NCBI RefSeq assembly: GCF_041053055.1
Contig: NZ_CP163443.1
Coordinates: forward strand, 5,501,001-5,565,000
Direction: 5' to 3'
Length of the DNA stretch: 64,000 nt
Source of the DNA: Streptomyces sp. R41
GTDB lineage: Bacteria; Actinomycetota; Actinomycetes; Streptomycetales; Streptomycetaceae
Under the pieces are notes generated by a model. That model ran no database searches. It was not told the DNA's origin and saw nothing but the letters and a program-made list of their open reading frames with translations. A program made the position numbers and the translations under genes. Each line of letters begins with the position of its first letter. Within the stretch, counting starts at the first letter, position 1. Of this stretch, positions 33,018 to 40,832 are shown piece by piece.

Positions 33018-33476
33018 TCAGGCGAAGTCGGTGGCGGGAACGGTGGCGTAACGGCTCATCACCTCGGCGGTCGACTCGGCGTCCATCTCCCGGCCGCCGG
33101 CGATCATGTCCCGCAGGTCGCGGAAGTACTGCACGTACAGGTCGGGCGTGAAGGTGTTGAGCATCACCGCCGGCTCGTCGCCGAGGTTGGCGAAGGTGTG
33201 CGGGGCGCCGGGCGGGATCATCGCGAGCGTGCCGGCCGGGGCGCTGTGCGTGGTCTCCCCGATGGTGAAGTGCACGGTGCCGGAGACGACGTAGAAGCCC
33301 TCGTCGTGCTGGGCGTGACGGTGCTGCGGCGGGCCTTGGGTGTGCGGGGCGAGGGTGATCTCACCGATCCCGATCCGGTGCCCGGTGGTGCTCCCGTCCT
33401 CGAGGATGCGCATCTGGGTCGGGCCCAGCTGGATCGTCTCACCGCCGTCCGGGCCGACCACGGAAACCTCGTTCAT
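33018..33476 (-). CDS. cupin domain protein
   Basis: 152 aa single-domain cupin. Motif 1 'PQHRHAQHDEGFYVVSG' supplies His/His/Glu metal ligands, and motif 2 'PPGAPHTFANLGDEPA' supplies the last His. First gene of the minus-strand unit and adjacent to the TetR operator region. May be a dioxygenase or small-molecule binding protein; not further assignable. Confidence 0.85.
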   Translation of the reverse strand: MNEVSVVGPDGGETIQLGPTQMRILEDGSTTGHRIGIGEITLAPHTQGPPQHRHAQHDEGFYVVSGTVHFTIGETTHSAPAGTLAMIPPGAPHTFANLGDEPAVMLNTFTPDLYVQYFRDLRDMIAGGREMDAESTAEVMSRYATVPATDFA

Positions 33477-33490
33477 TGCCGCCTCCTTCG

Positions 33491-33560
33491 TGAGAGTTCG
33501 CTCTCAGGAGCGAGCTTAGGGAGACTGTTCTCGTTATGCAAGTGAACTCTCATAACGAGA
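33491..33560. promoter_or_regulatory. TetR-type operator region with two inverted repeats
   Basis: TCTCGTTATG (33529-33538) and CATAACGAGA (33551-33560) are perfect 10-bp arms around 12 bases. A second hairpin, TGAGAG-TTCG-CTCTCA (33491-33506), lies nearer the cupin start. The repeats sit between the cupin operon and the divergent TetR gene, as expected for an autoregulated TetR repressor. Confidence 0.7.
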
Positions 33561-33628
33561 GTCGGCAGTGGTAAAGTGCTCGTGGATGGGGGATGGGCGG
33601 ACCGGCAGAGGCGAGGACAGGCATACCG

Positions 33629-34240
33629 ATGGCGACGACACAGACGGACACCGGCCGCAGCAACCAGAAGAAGCGCACGCGCACGGCGATCGTCGAGGCG
33701 GCCCGCGAACTCATCGGCACGGGCGTCGAGGTGACCATGCCCGCGATCGCCCGAGCGGCCCTGGTCTCCGAGGCCACCGCCTACCGGTACTTCCCCGACC
33801 TTCCGTCACTGATCAGCGAAGCCCTGGCCGGCATCTGGCCCGCGCCCGCCGACGCGCTCCGACCGGTGGCGGACTCCCGCGACCCCGTCGAACGCGTCGC
33901 CTTCGCCTGCGAGTTCCTGCTCCGCGGCATACTCGCCCGCCAGGGCGCGGTGCGCGCGATGATCGCCGCCACCATCACCCGCCCCGAGACGGTGACCGCG
34001 CGACCCGGTATCCGCTTCGGCCTCATCGACCACGCGCTCGTCCCCCTCCAGGACACCTTGGGGGCGACGGATCCGGACGCCTTCGCCCAGCTCGAGCGGG
34101 ACCTCGCGGTGGTCGTCAGCGCGGAGGCCCTGTTCTCTCTCACCGACCTGTGCGGGCTCGACCCCGACGAGGCGGTCACCAGCGCCGTACGGACCGCGAC
34201 CACCCTGACCGAAGCGGCGGTCCGCGCGGCGCGGCGCTGA
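33629..34240 (+). CDS. TetR family transcriptional regulator
   Basis: 203 aa from ATG 33629. HTH about residues 15-60 ('GVEVTMPAIARAALVSEATAYRYF' spanning helices 2-3). The C-terminal half is all-helical ligand-binding. Divergent from the cupin-hydrolase-MFS unit across the inverted repeats at 33491-33560. Likely represses that unit and itself. Confidence 0.92.
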   Translation: MATTQTDTGRSNQKKRTRTAIVEAARELIGTGVEVTMPAIARAALVSEATAYRYFPDLPSLISEALAGIWPAPADALRPVADSRDPVERVAFACEFLLRGILARQGAVRAMIAATITRPETVTARPGIRFGLIDHALVPLQDTLGATDPDAFAQLERDLAVVVSAEALFSLTDLCGLDPDEAVTSAVRTATTLTEAAVRAARR

Positions 34241-34331
34241 ACCGTGGTGAATCCGAGGCGCGTTGGCTCATGCGAAACAGGCTTTGGACCAGGGCCGCTG
34301 GTCGGTCGTACCGCTGCTGTATAACCGGGCC

Positions 34332-34694
34332 ATGATCTATCACGTCGTACCGCTCGACGAGTGGAACGCCAGCCCCGATCAGCCGTACGCACCCGCTTCC
34401 CTCGCGGAGGACGGTTTCGTCCACTGTTCCCCCGACGAGGAGACGACGCTCACCATCGTCAACACGTTCTACCGCACCACTCCCAGGCCGCTGCTGGCGC
34501 TGCTCCTCGACGAGGACGGGCTCACCGCGACGTGCGAATGGGAGGCGGCCGTCCCCGCTCCGCCGCCCGGGGTCGCCGAGAGCACCCTGTTCCCGCACGT
34601 GTTCGGGCCGGTCAACCGCGACGCCGTCGTGCGCGTCCTGGAGGTCCGCTGGGACGAGGAAGGCCGGGCGACGGGGCTGGAGGACGCCGGCTGA
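34332..34694 (+). CDS. DUF952 family protein
   Basis: 120 aa from ATG 34332. Family features: 'IYHVVPLDEW' start, 'EDGFVHCSPDEE' with conserved His/Cys, and 'TLFPHVFGPVNRDAV'. DUF952 is a small cytosolic family of unknown function. The frame is open 23 codons further upstream but without family similarity. Confidence 0.88.
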   Translation: MIYHVVPLDEWNASPDQPYAPASLAEDGFVHCSPDEETTLTIVNTFYRTTPRPLLALLLDEDGLTATCEWEAAVPAPPPGVAESTLFPHVFGPVNRDAVVRVLEVRWDEEGRATGLEDAG

Positions 34695-34889
34695 CGGACG
34701 GTCGGTCGGGTGTCCGCGCGCAGCGCCTTGTGGATCTCGCTCGGCGCGCCGGTCAGCCGCGCGTGGTCGTCGGCGGCCACGGGCTGGACGAAGGACTCCT
34801 CCATCACGCGGCGCTTCTGTGACATGCCTGTGACCGGAGGAGTGGCTTCCGCCACAGGCGGGTTCTCCGGGTCCTGGTGGGGTTGCCGG

Positions 34890-35279
34890 ATGCGCACCAC
34901 CACCCCCGCCCGCCCCGCTGTCCTCGTCGAAGTGGCAGCGGTGATCCGCCGGTTCTGGGCTCCGCTGCTGGTGAACCTGTTGATCGGTGTTCCGGCGATC
35001 GCCGTCATGCTGTGTGCCCGGTGGTACGCCGCATACGGGCACTGCGGTCTGGAAGACCTCGACCGCACCGACCTGGACGGCTGCACGTACGACCAGATCG
35101 ACCACAGCGGGGGTGTCCTGGGCGTTCTCGTCGTGACGGGCGCCTTCGTACTGCTGCTGGTCCTGATCTTCGACGTGTTCAGGCCACTGTCCCGCGGGCA
35201 CGCGCTCAAGCCGCGCCTGCTGACCCTGCCCGCCGTCCTGCTGCCGTACGTTCTCCTCGGCGTGGCGAAGGTGGTGTGA
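34890..35279 (+). CDS. small membrane protein
   Basis: 129 aa from ATG 34890. Three hydrophobic segments (about 16-40, 70-92, 105-126), with an extracytoplasmic-type loop holding two Cys ('HCGLEDLDRTDLDGCTY'). The frame is open to 34710 but that extension is not hydrophobic or conserved-looking. Followed six bases later by another membrane-protein gene, so probably a two-gene unit. Confidence 0.6.
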   Translation: MRTTTPARPAVLVEVAAVIRRFWAPLLVNLLIGVPAIAVMLCARWYAAYGHCGLEDLDRTDLDGCTYDQIDHSGGVLGVLVVTGAFVLLLVLIFDVFRPLSRGHALKPRLLTLPAVLLPYVLLGVAKVV

Positions 35280-35285
35280 CCGGCG

Positions 35286-35729
35286 GTGGACTGGCTCGCG
35301 TTCTTCGGTTCGCCGATCGTGACCCTCGTGCTCACGCCGGTCGCCGTCGCCTTGTACCTGTGGGGGACGCGGGCCCGTCGCCCGTCTCCGGCGAAACGGT
35401 GGGCGGCCATCGGCATGATGCCGGCGGTGGCCGGATACGGTGCGGCGACGGTGTACGGGCTCGCGTTCCTTCACCCTCTGGACCTGTGCGCCTCGAAGAC
35501 CGGCGACGGGGCGTACATGGACACGATGCGCGACTACGCCCTCGACCACGTGACGGTGGAGGCGTTCCCGCCCCGCGTGACCTGCTTCTGGGGCCGAACC
35601 ATGCCGGACGGGGATCCACAGGAGCTCATCGCCTCGTTCTGGGCCCGCGGGCTGATGTACGTGGGGGTGGCCGTCGCCGTGCCATCGGCGGCGAAGGCTC
35701 TCCTCGATCGCCGTCGGAAGCCGCACTGA
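35286..35729 (+). CDS. small membrane protein
   Basis: 147 aa from GTG 35286. Hydrophobic segments at about 5-25, 38-60 and 122-140, with a Cys-containing loop between ('LDLCASKTGDG' and 'RVTCFWG'), parallel in layout to the preceding protein. Function unknown; the shared layout suggests the two proteins may interact. Confidence 0.6.
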   Translation: MDWLAFFGSPIVTLVLTPVAVALYLWGTRARRPSPAKRWAAIGMMPAVAGYGAATVYGLAFLHPLDLCASKTGDGAYMDTMRDYALDHVTVEAFPPRVTCFWGRTMPDGDPQELIASFWARGLMYVGVAVAVPSAAKALLDRRRKPH

Positions 35730-35895
35730 AGATCGCCGGTCGGAAGCCGCACTGCGGGACGACGGCCCCTCAGGTGCTGTCTTCGCTGGTCGCAGCGGCG
35801 CCAGCGCCGTGTGCCGGCAGGATGAGCTGCCTGTGGCAGGGGTACGGTGAAACCGTGACATACGGGGCAACTCCGAAAACCCGGAGTGTGATGCC

Positions 35896-36789
35896 ATGCC
35901 TCGCCGCCGCACCGATTCGTCCAGTGGCGCAGCAGAGCTGCTGAACACGCTCGGTGATCTCACCGGCCGGATACTGGACCGGATCAAGGTCCAGCAGGCC
36001 CGTGTGGAACTCGCTGCCGCGCTGCAGCGCCAGGTCCTCGCCGCCGAGCTGCCGGTTCTGCCCTACCTGCACGTGGCGGGACGGTACGCACCTGCACGGG
36101 CCGGGCTGGACATAGGCGGCGACTGGTACGACGGCTTCCTCATGCCGGACGGCTCGGTGGGATTCGTGATCGGCGATGTACAGGGCCACGACGTCGAGGC
36201 CGCGGCTCTCATGGGACAGGTGCGCACCTGTCTGCGCGCCGTCGCCATCGCCACCACGGACCCGGCGGAAGTGCTCCGGCGCACCAACGACCTGCTCGTG
36301 GCCATGGACTGCGGGCTGTTCGTCACCTGTTCGTTCCTGCGCTTCGACCCGGTCACGTGCGAGCTCGCCGACGCCCGCGCAGGGCATGTCCCCGCCGTCT
36401 GGGCCACGGCGGCCGGCCGCTGCGACATCGTCCTGACTGACGGCGGCCTGCCGCTGGGCATCCACGCCGGCGAGAGCTACCGGTCGACCCGCCGACTGCT
36501 CACCGACGTGGGCGCGTTCGTGCTGCTCACCGACGGTGTGGTGGAAGGCCCCGACTACCCGATCGACGAAGGGCTCGAGCAGGTGGCCGAACTGGTCGCC
36601 GGCTCCTGTCGCACCGACCCGGACGAGCTGGCCGCACAGGTGATCAAGGTGGCGGACCTCACCGGCCACAGCGACGACGCCGCGGTTCTTGTCCTTCGCT
36701 ACGGAGGGCTCCGGGACGAGCCTTACGGAGGGCTCCGGGACGCACAGCGCTACGGAGGGCGACAGGAGCAGCGGCAGGGCGAAGAATGA
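35896..36789 (+). CDS. SpoIIE/RsbU-type PP2C serine phosphatase
   Basis: 297 aa. A short N-terminal helix (about 12-55) is followed by the PP2C core with metal-binding 'DIGGDWYDGF', 'VIGDVQGHDVEAAALMGQVR', 'RAGHVPAVW', 'LLTDGVVEGP' and 'GHSDDAAVLVLRYGG'. These phosphatases dephosphorylate STAS anti-sigma antagonists. No sensor domain is fused; the next gene encodes a MASE1 membrane sensor. The C-terminal 25 residues are a YGGLRD repeat encoded by a near-perfect 33-bp duplication. Confidence 0.92.
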   Translation: MPRRRTDSSSGAAELLNTLGDLTGRILDRIKVQQARVELAAALQRQVLAAELPVLPYLHVAGRYAPARAGLDIGGDWYDGFLMPDGSVGFVIGDVQGHDVEAAALMGQVRTCLRAVAIATTDPAEVLRRTNDLLVAMDCGLFVTCSFLRFDPVTCELADARAGHVPAVWATAAGRCDIVLTDGGLPLGIHAGESYRSTRRLLTDVGAFVLLTDGVVEGPDYPIDEGLEQVAELVAGSCRTDPDELAAQVIKVADLTGHSDDAAVLVLRYGGLRDEPYGGLRDAQRYGGRQEQRQGEE

Positions 36790-36871
36790 GCGGCATGCAC
36801 GACATGCGCGACATGTGCGACCCCGGTGCGGCGCGCCTCGCCCGGTGTGTCACCTGGGGCGGGCGGGGGTG

Positions 36872-37873
36872 ATGGACGTGGCGCGCAGGGAGAGGCTCCG
36901 GCGGTACACGGCCGAGGGCCTGCGGCTGGCTGCCGTTGCGGCCGCCTACTACGTCAGCGCCAAGATCGGGCTGCAGCAACAACTGGTGCGCGGGCAGGTC
37001 ACGCCCTTCTGGCCGCCCACCGGCATCGCTCTCGTCGTCCTGATGCTGTGGGGCCTTCGCATGTGGCCAGGGATCGCTCTCGGGGCGTTCCTGGTGAATG
37101 TGATGCTCGGGCCGTCGATCCTCCCCGTGCTCGCCATCGCGGCCGGCAACACGCTCGCCCCGATCTGCGCCTACCTCCTCCTGCGGCGTGTGGGGTTCCG
37201 TACCGAACTCGACCGGCTGCAGGACGCGCTGGCGCTGGTCTTCCTCGGGGCGCTGAGCGGGATGCTGATCAGCGCGACGCTCGGCACTGGGGTCCTGGTG
37301 GCCTCCGGCGCGCTGAAAGCCCAGGATTTCTGGCCGACCTGGTCGGTGTGGTGGACGGGCGACGCGATGGGGGTCCTGGTCATCGCGCCGTTCCTGCTGG
37401 CCTTGCGCGGCGCCCGATGGCCACGCGGCGCGCCTGTCCTCCGCTGGGCCGAGGCGGTGGCCCTGCTGGGCGGCACGGCAGCGGTCACCGCGGCGGTCAC
37501 GCACAGCTCGATCGAACTTCTCTTTCTCGTCGTCCCCTTCCTGATCTGGGCGGCCTTCCGCTTCCAGCTGGCGGGCGCCGCGCCCTGTGTGCTGATCGCC
37601 TCCGTGATCGCGATCGACGCGGGCGCCGTCGGGTCGGGCCCGTTCTCCGGTCACGACCTCCTCGCCAAGATGGTCATCCTGCAGGCCTTCAACGGCACCG
37701 TGTCACTGACGGCCCTTCTGCTCTCGGCGATCGTCACCGAGCGGAACCGCACCCTCCGGGAGATCGAAGAGGCCTGCGAGCGCCTGACGGAAGCACTGTC
37801 CCGGCTCGCGTCGGACGAGACGCTCCATCAGTGGCCGTCCTCCCGCCCGAAAGGACGCGATCACCGGACGTAG
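36872..37873 (+). CDS. MASE1-domain integral membrane sensor without output domain
   Basis: 333 aa from ATG 36872 (GTG 36869 also possible). About eight transmembrane helices; 'YYVSAKIGLQQQLVRGQVTPFWPPTGIAL' split over helix 1-2 is the MASE1 hallmark. It ends in a short helical segment (about 285-320, 'ERNRTLREIEEACERLTEAL') that in relatives leads into a kinase, GGDEF or PP2C domain, but here the protein stops. Encoded 83 bases after the SpoIIE-type phosphatase, so it may act as its membrane sensor in trans. Confidence 0.85.
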   Translation: MDVARRERLRRYTAEGLRLAAVAAAYYVSAKIGLQQQLVRGQVTPFWPPTGIALVVLMLWGLRMWPGIALGAFLVNVMLGPSILPVLAIAAGNTLAPICAYLLLRRVGFRTELDRLQDALALVFLGALSGMLISATLGTGVLVASGALKAQDFWPTWSVWWTGDAMGVLVIAPFLLALRGARWPRGAPVLRWAEAVALLGGTAAVTAAVTHSSIELLFLVVPFLIWAAFRFQLAGAAPCVLIASVIAIDAGAVGSGPFSGHDLLAKMVILQAFNGTVSLTALLLSAIVTERNRTLREIEEACERLTEALSRLASDETLHQWPSSRPKGRDHRT

Positions 37874-37889
37874 CGCTCGGTACGAAACG

Positions 37890-37934
37890 CCCCGGCGGGC
37901 GCGTCCGGCAAACTGCCGGACGCGCCCGCCGGGG
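37890..37934. terminator. perfect 21-bp hairpin between convergent genes
   Basis: A 21-base arm beginning CCCCGGCGGGCGCG, loop AAC, and its exact complement. It lies between the stop of the MASE1 gene and the stop of the cell-wall-binding gene, so it likely terminates both. Confidence 0.85.
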
Positions 37935-37943
37935 ACGTGAGGA

Positions 37944-39968
37944 CTACCTCGTGGCCGTCACCCGCAGGGGCGCGAGGTCCGGGCTCGGAGCGGACACGGT
38001 GCTGCTGGGCAGCGGCTGAGCAGCCGTGCTCTGCGGCGCCACACCCTTGTAGTACGGCCTGTAGACGTAGTGGGTACCCACGCCGATGGCCGCACCGATC
38101 TTGGGGAGGACCGACGCGTCGACCGAGCTCGTGCCGCCGAAGACGGCCACGTGGTGCAGGCTCGAGGACATCCACATCAGGTACCGCTTGGTGTCGTACG
38201 GCAGTGAGGTGGTCTCGGTCCACAGCAGCGGGCCGAAGGTGGTCATCGCCGACGACGCGGAGACCCCGCCGCGCCAGCTGCTCACGGAGGCCACCGCGGC
38301 GTCCGACGGCAGCGACCACCAGAACTGGGCGAGCTGCCGGGCGTTCGACTGCGGTGTGCCGTCGGCGACACGGTAATAGGTGTACTTGCTGGGCCAGTTC
38401 GGCATCTTGCCCGCGTTGTACGCCTTGGCCAGGGCCGACTCGGCGTCGGTCCCGACCGTGATGATCCTCGTCGTGCTCGGGCTGTACTTGTTGAGGTAGC
38501 CGTAGACCGACGCGGTCATGGTCGAACCCTCGGTCAGCAGGACGACCGCGGTCCCCGAACTGCCCAGGGAACCGGCGGCGGAACTCGCCGCGAGGGCGTT
38601 GTGGTAGTCGGTGCCGGTCGCCAGGAAGACGTACTTCGGCGCGCTGGTGATGGTCTTGGCCACGGCCACCGAGGTGGAGTAGCGCGAGACGTCCGACAGC
38701 CGCTTGGCCGTGTATCCGAGTGAGGTCACCTTGGACGCCACCGCGCTGCTGAGGATCTTGGTGCCGCCGACCAGGTAGACGGTCTTGCCCTTCGGCAGCA
38801 TGCGCTTGAGCTCCGTCTGCACCGAGGCGTCCAGGCCCGTGCCGGAGGTCATCAGCACCGGCCCGCGCTTCTTGCCGGCCAGCGACGTCGCGGTGGTGGC
38901 GTATGCCGCGTCGGACTTGCTGATGAGCACGGCCGCGCCGGCGTTCATCAGGCCAGGGGTGCTCGTACCGACGGTGTTCCAGGTCCACTTGGACGCGGCG
39001 ATGTTGGTGTCGTACGTGTCCGAGCCCCAGACACGGGAGATCGCGTTGTCCCGGATCGGCTGCCAGGCCACGTCCGTGCCGTCGCCCTGGGGGACCTGCG
39101 TCTCCGTGCCCGTGCCGAGGTCGTGGATCCAGACCTGCGGGCCGCTGGGGCCGGTGTCCGGGCTGCCGGTGAAGTAGATGTCGTACGCGATCCGGTTGCC
39201 CTGCGGCGACCAGGCGGGCCGGTTGTGGTCGGTCGCGTCCGTGGTGAGCTGGGTGAGCCCGGTGCCGTCGGTCTTGACGCTGAAGAGCTGCTTGTGCCCG
39301 TCGACCGTGCGGGTGAAGGCCACCGCCGTGCCGTCGGGGGAGATGCTCGGCTCGTTGGCGTTGGCGGCGAGCTTGGTGAACGCCCCGGTACGGCCGTTGT
39401 AGACCCACACGGCGGGCGTGCCGGTGGTGGTGCAGCTCGTGCCGGTACGCACGAAGGCCAGCGTGCCGTTGACCGCGCCGCTGGGCTTGGAGTCGCAGCC
39501 GTCGACATCGGTGCCGAACAGCGCCTTGGGCGCGCGGGTTCCGTCGGCCGCGGTCAGCCGCAGTCGGCCGCCCGCCGCGAAGACGATGCCGCCGCCCCCG
39601 TACCAGAACGTCGGATCCTTCGGATGCCAGCCGCTGCCCGCAGGCATGGCGATGTCGATCCCGGTGTCCTCCGAGTCGGCCCATGCCGTGCGGACGTGGT
39701 CGTCGTACGGGTTCACGAACGCGACCTGGCTGCCGTCGGCGGACCAGGCGCCCTGGTTACCGGTCGGGTGGAACGAGTTCGACGAGGTCCCGTCGGGGTT
39801 GACGAAGGCCAGCTGTCCGCCGACGTCCGTGTACAGCAGCTTCCCGTCGATGGCGGGCCAGCTGCCGGAGGCGGCCGAGGCCTGCCCCGGAAGCGTGGCG
39901 AGGAGCCCCGCCGCGAGCGCGGCGACGGTGGTGAGCGCCGCGGATCTGCGACGCGTACGCGCGTTCAA
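37944..39968 (-). CDS. secreted cell-wall-binding repeat (CWB2) protein with TolB-like propeller
   Basis: 674 aa from TTG 39968, chosen because the signal peptide begins directly there (RTRRRS, hydrophobic core, cleavage near 'GQASAAS'); the frame is open further upstream without signal features. Residues about 35-330 resemble a TolB/WD40 beta-propeller ('PDGTAVAFTRTVDGHKQLFSV', 'PAWSPQGNRIAYDI' strand patterns). Residues about 350-650 hold three CWB2-type repeats ('KTVYLVGGTKILSSAV', 'YVFLATGTDYHNALAASSAA'), known to bind wall polymers in Gram-positives. Probably a wall-anchored protein. Confidence 0.85.
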   Translation of the reverse strand: MNARTRRRSAALTTVAALAAGLLATLPGQASAASGSWPAIDGKLLYTDVGGQLAFVNPDGTSSNSFHPTGNQGAWSADGSQVAFVNPYDDHVRTAWADSEDTGIDIAMPAGSGWHPKDPTFWYGGGGIVFAAGGRLRLTAADGTRAPKALFGTDVDGCDSKPSGAVNGTLAFVRTGTSCTTTGTPAVWVYNGRTGAFTKLAANANEPSISPDGTAVAFTRTVDGHKQLFSVKTDGTGLTQLTTDATDHNRPAWSPQGNRIAYDIYFTGSPDTGPSGPQVWIHDLGTGTETQVPQGDGTDVAWQPIRDNAISRVWGSDTYDTNIAASKWTWNTVGTSTPGLMNAGAAVLISKSDAAYATTATSLAGKKRGPVLMTSGTGLDASVQTELKRMLPKGKTVYLVGGTKILSSAVASKVTSLGYTAKRLSDVSRYSTSVAVAKTITSAPKYVFLATGTDYHNALAASSAAGSLGSSGTAVVLLTEGSTMTASVYGYLNKYSPSTTRIITVGTDAESALAKAYNAGKMPNWPSKYTYYRVADGTPQSNARQLAQFWWSLPSDAAVASVSSWRGGVSASSAMTTFGPLLWTETTSLPYDTKRYLMWMSSSLHHVAVFGGTSSVDASVLPKIGAAIGVGTHYVYRPYYKGVAPQSTAAQPLPSSTVSAPSPDLAPLRVTATR

Positions 39969-40222
39969 TGTGCCCCCACAAGTGAATGAATGGCCGCCGG
40001 GCCCCTCCCCCGAGGTGAACGGACAGCGTCCGTACGGCAGCGGCGAAACATTAGTGGCAGGCACTGACATCTGTGAAGGCGGGGGTCACCATGACCGGTT
40101 GAGCCTCGGAGCCCCCCGGATGGCGCCCCCGATGAGCGCTGTGGGGAGATATCGGATTAGCCTCCGAAATGAGCGCAAAGTGGATCTTTTAATGGTGCGC
40201 TCTACTCGACCAAGGAGGACAA

Positions 40223-40477
40223 ATGCGCAAGCTCCACAAGGCCGCTGTTGCGGCCGCCATCATTGCCAGCATCAGCTTCATAGGCACCGGCACCGCCACC
40301 GCCCATGGCGGGGAAAGCATGCATGGCGGCGGGTGCAAGTCCCACGACCTGGACCTCAACCTCCTCGGCAACGTCGGGCTCTTCAACGGCCTGATCGGGG
40401 TCAACGACGACGGCAGCCCAGGCGCGCAGCACACCCACGTCGGTTCCGAAATGGGCTGCGATCACGGCGGTTGGTAG
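40223..40477 (+). CDS. small secreted His/Gly-rich protein
   Basis: 84 aa. Strong AAGGAGG ribosome site. A clear signal peptide (MRKLHKAAVAAAIIASISF, cleavage near 'ATAHGG') leaves a mature chain of about 57 residues with His-Gly motifs, two Cys ('GGCKSHD', 'MGCDHGG') and a central 'NLLGNVGLFNGLIGVNDDG' segment reminiscent of chaplin/rodlin-like assembly stretches. It is not a canonical chaplin (no NVCGN). Could bind metal through its His residues; unassigned. Confidence 0.75.
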   Translation: MRKLHKAAVAAAIIASISFIGTGTATAHGGESMHGGGCKSHDLDLNLLGNVGLFNGLIGVNDDGSPGAQHTHVGSEMGCDHGGW

Positions 40478-40581
40478 CAGCGTCGCGTAGCTCACCGAAT
40501 GGGGGCTCGGCGCCCGGGCCATGAGCCCGGCGCCCGCCTGGCCATCAGTGGCCGCTTGTGTTCATGTCAAAGGTGGATGTC

Positions 40582-40615
40582 AAAGGCCCCGGACCGTGAC
40601 CGGTCCGGGGCCTTT
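40582..40615 (-). terminator. strong hairpin downstream of the tRNA remnant
   Basis: AAAGGCCCCGGACCG, loop TGAC, CGGTCCGGGGCCTTT: 15-bp arms ending in a short T run on the minus strand, five bases after the CCA of the tRNA-like remnant. Confidence 0.8.
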
Positions 40616-40619
40616 GCGC

Positions 40620-40664
40620 TGGTGCCCCCGGCAGGATCGAACCTGCGACATCCGCTTGAGAAGT
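40620..40664 (-). pseudogene. 3'-half remnant of a tRNA-Arg-like gene, possible attachment-site scar
   Basis: Read on the minus strand it starts like an anticodon loop (CTTCTCAAG). It then has a T-arm GCAGG-TTCGAT-CCTGC (loop one base short), acceptor strand CGGGGGC, discriminator A and CCA. The sequence resembles tRNA-Arg(UCU) from anticodon loop to 3' end. No matching 5' half (GCCCCCG and D-arm) precedes it. Retention of exactly the anticodon-to-CCA segment plus the terminator is the usual outcome of tRNA-targeted integration, but no integrase is nearby. Confidence 0.6.
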
Positions 40665-40832
40665 TCGACAAGGCCTCTGCGGACTCGGCTTCTTGCTGCC
40701 GCGCGTCGCATGCCGGTTCTCCAGGACGTACGACGCTGCTGAACTGCAAGTTTCAGCGCTCTGAAGCTCTCTCCGGAGGGCTGAAACCGGGTTGAAGCCA
40801 TTCTGAACCGCCCCGCCCGCAAGCTCTGCGGC

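Noticed and set aside
34700..34860. Possible small minus-strand gene between DUF952 and the membrane-protein genes
   Set aside because: About 35 residues look protein-like ('ESFVQPVAADDHARLTGAP'), but the frame runs into antisense of DUF952 with random composition and no clear end. Too weak to annotate.
37861..39684. 607-codon minus-strand frame overlapping the CWB2 protein
   Set aside because: Arg/His/Gly-rich frame-shadow of the CWB2 gene, with no signal peptide or repeats.
40223..40477. Classification of the small secreted protein as a chaplin
   Set aside because: Lacks the chaplin NVCGN-type core and its two-Cys spacing. Only a loose resemblance in the hydrophobic centre.
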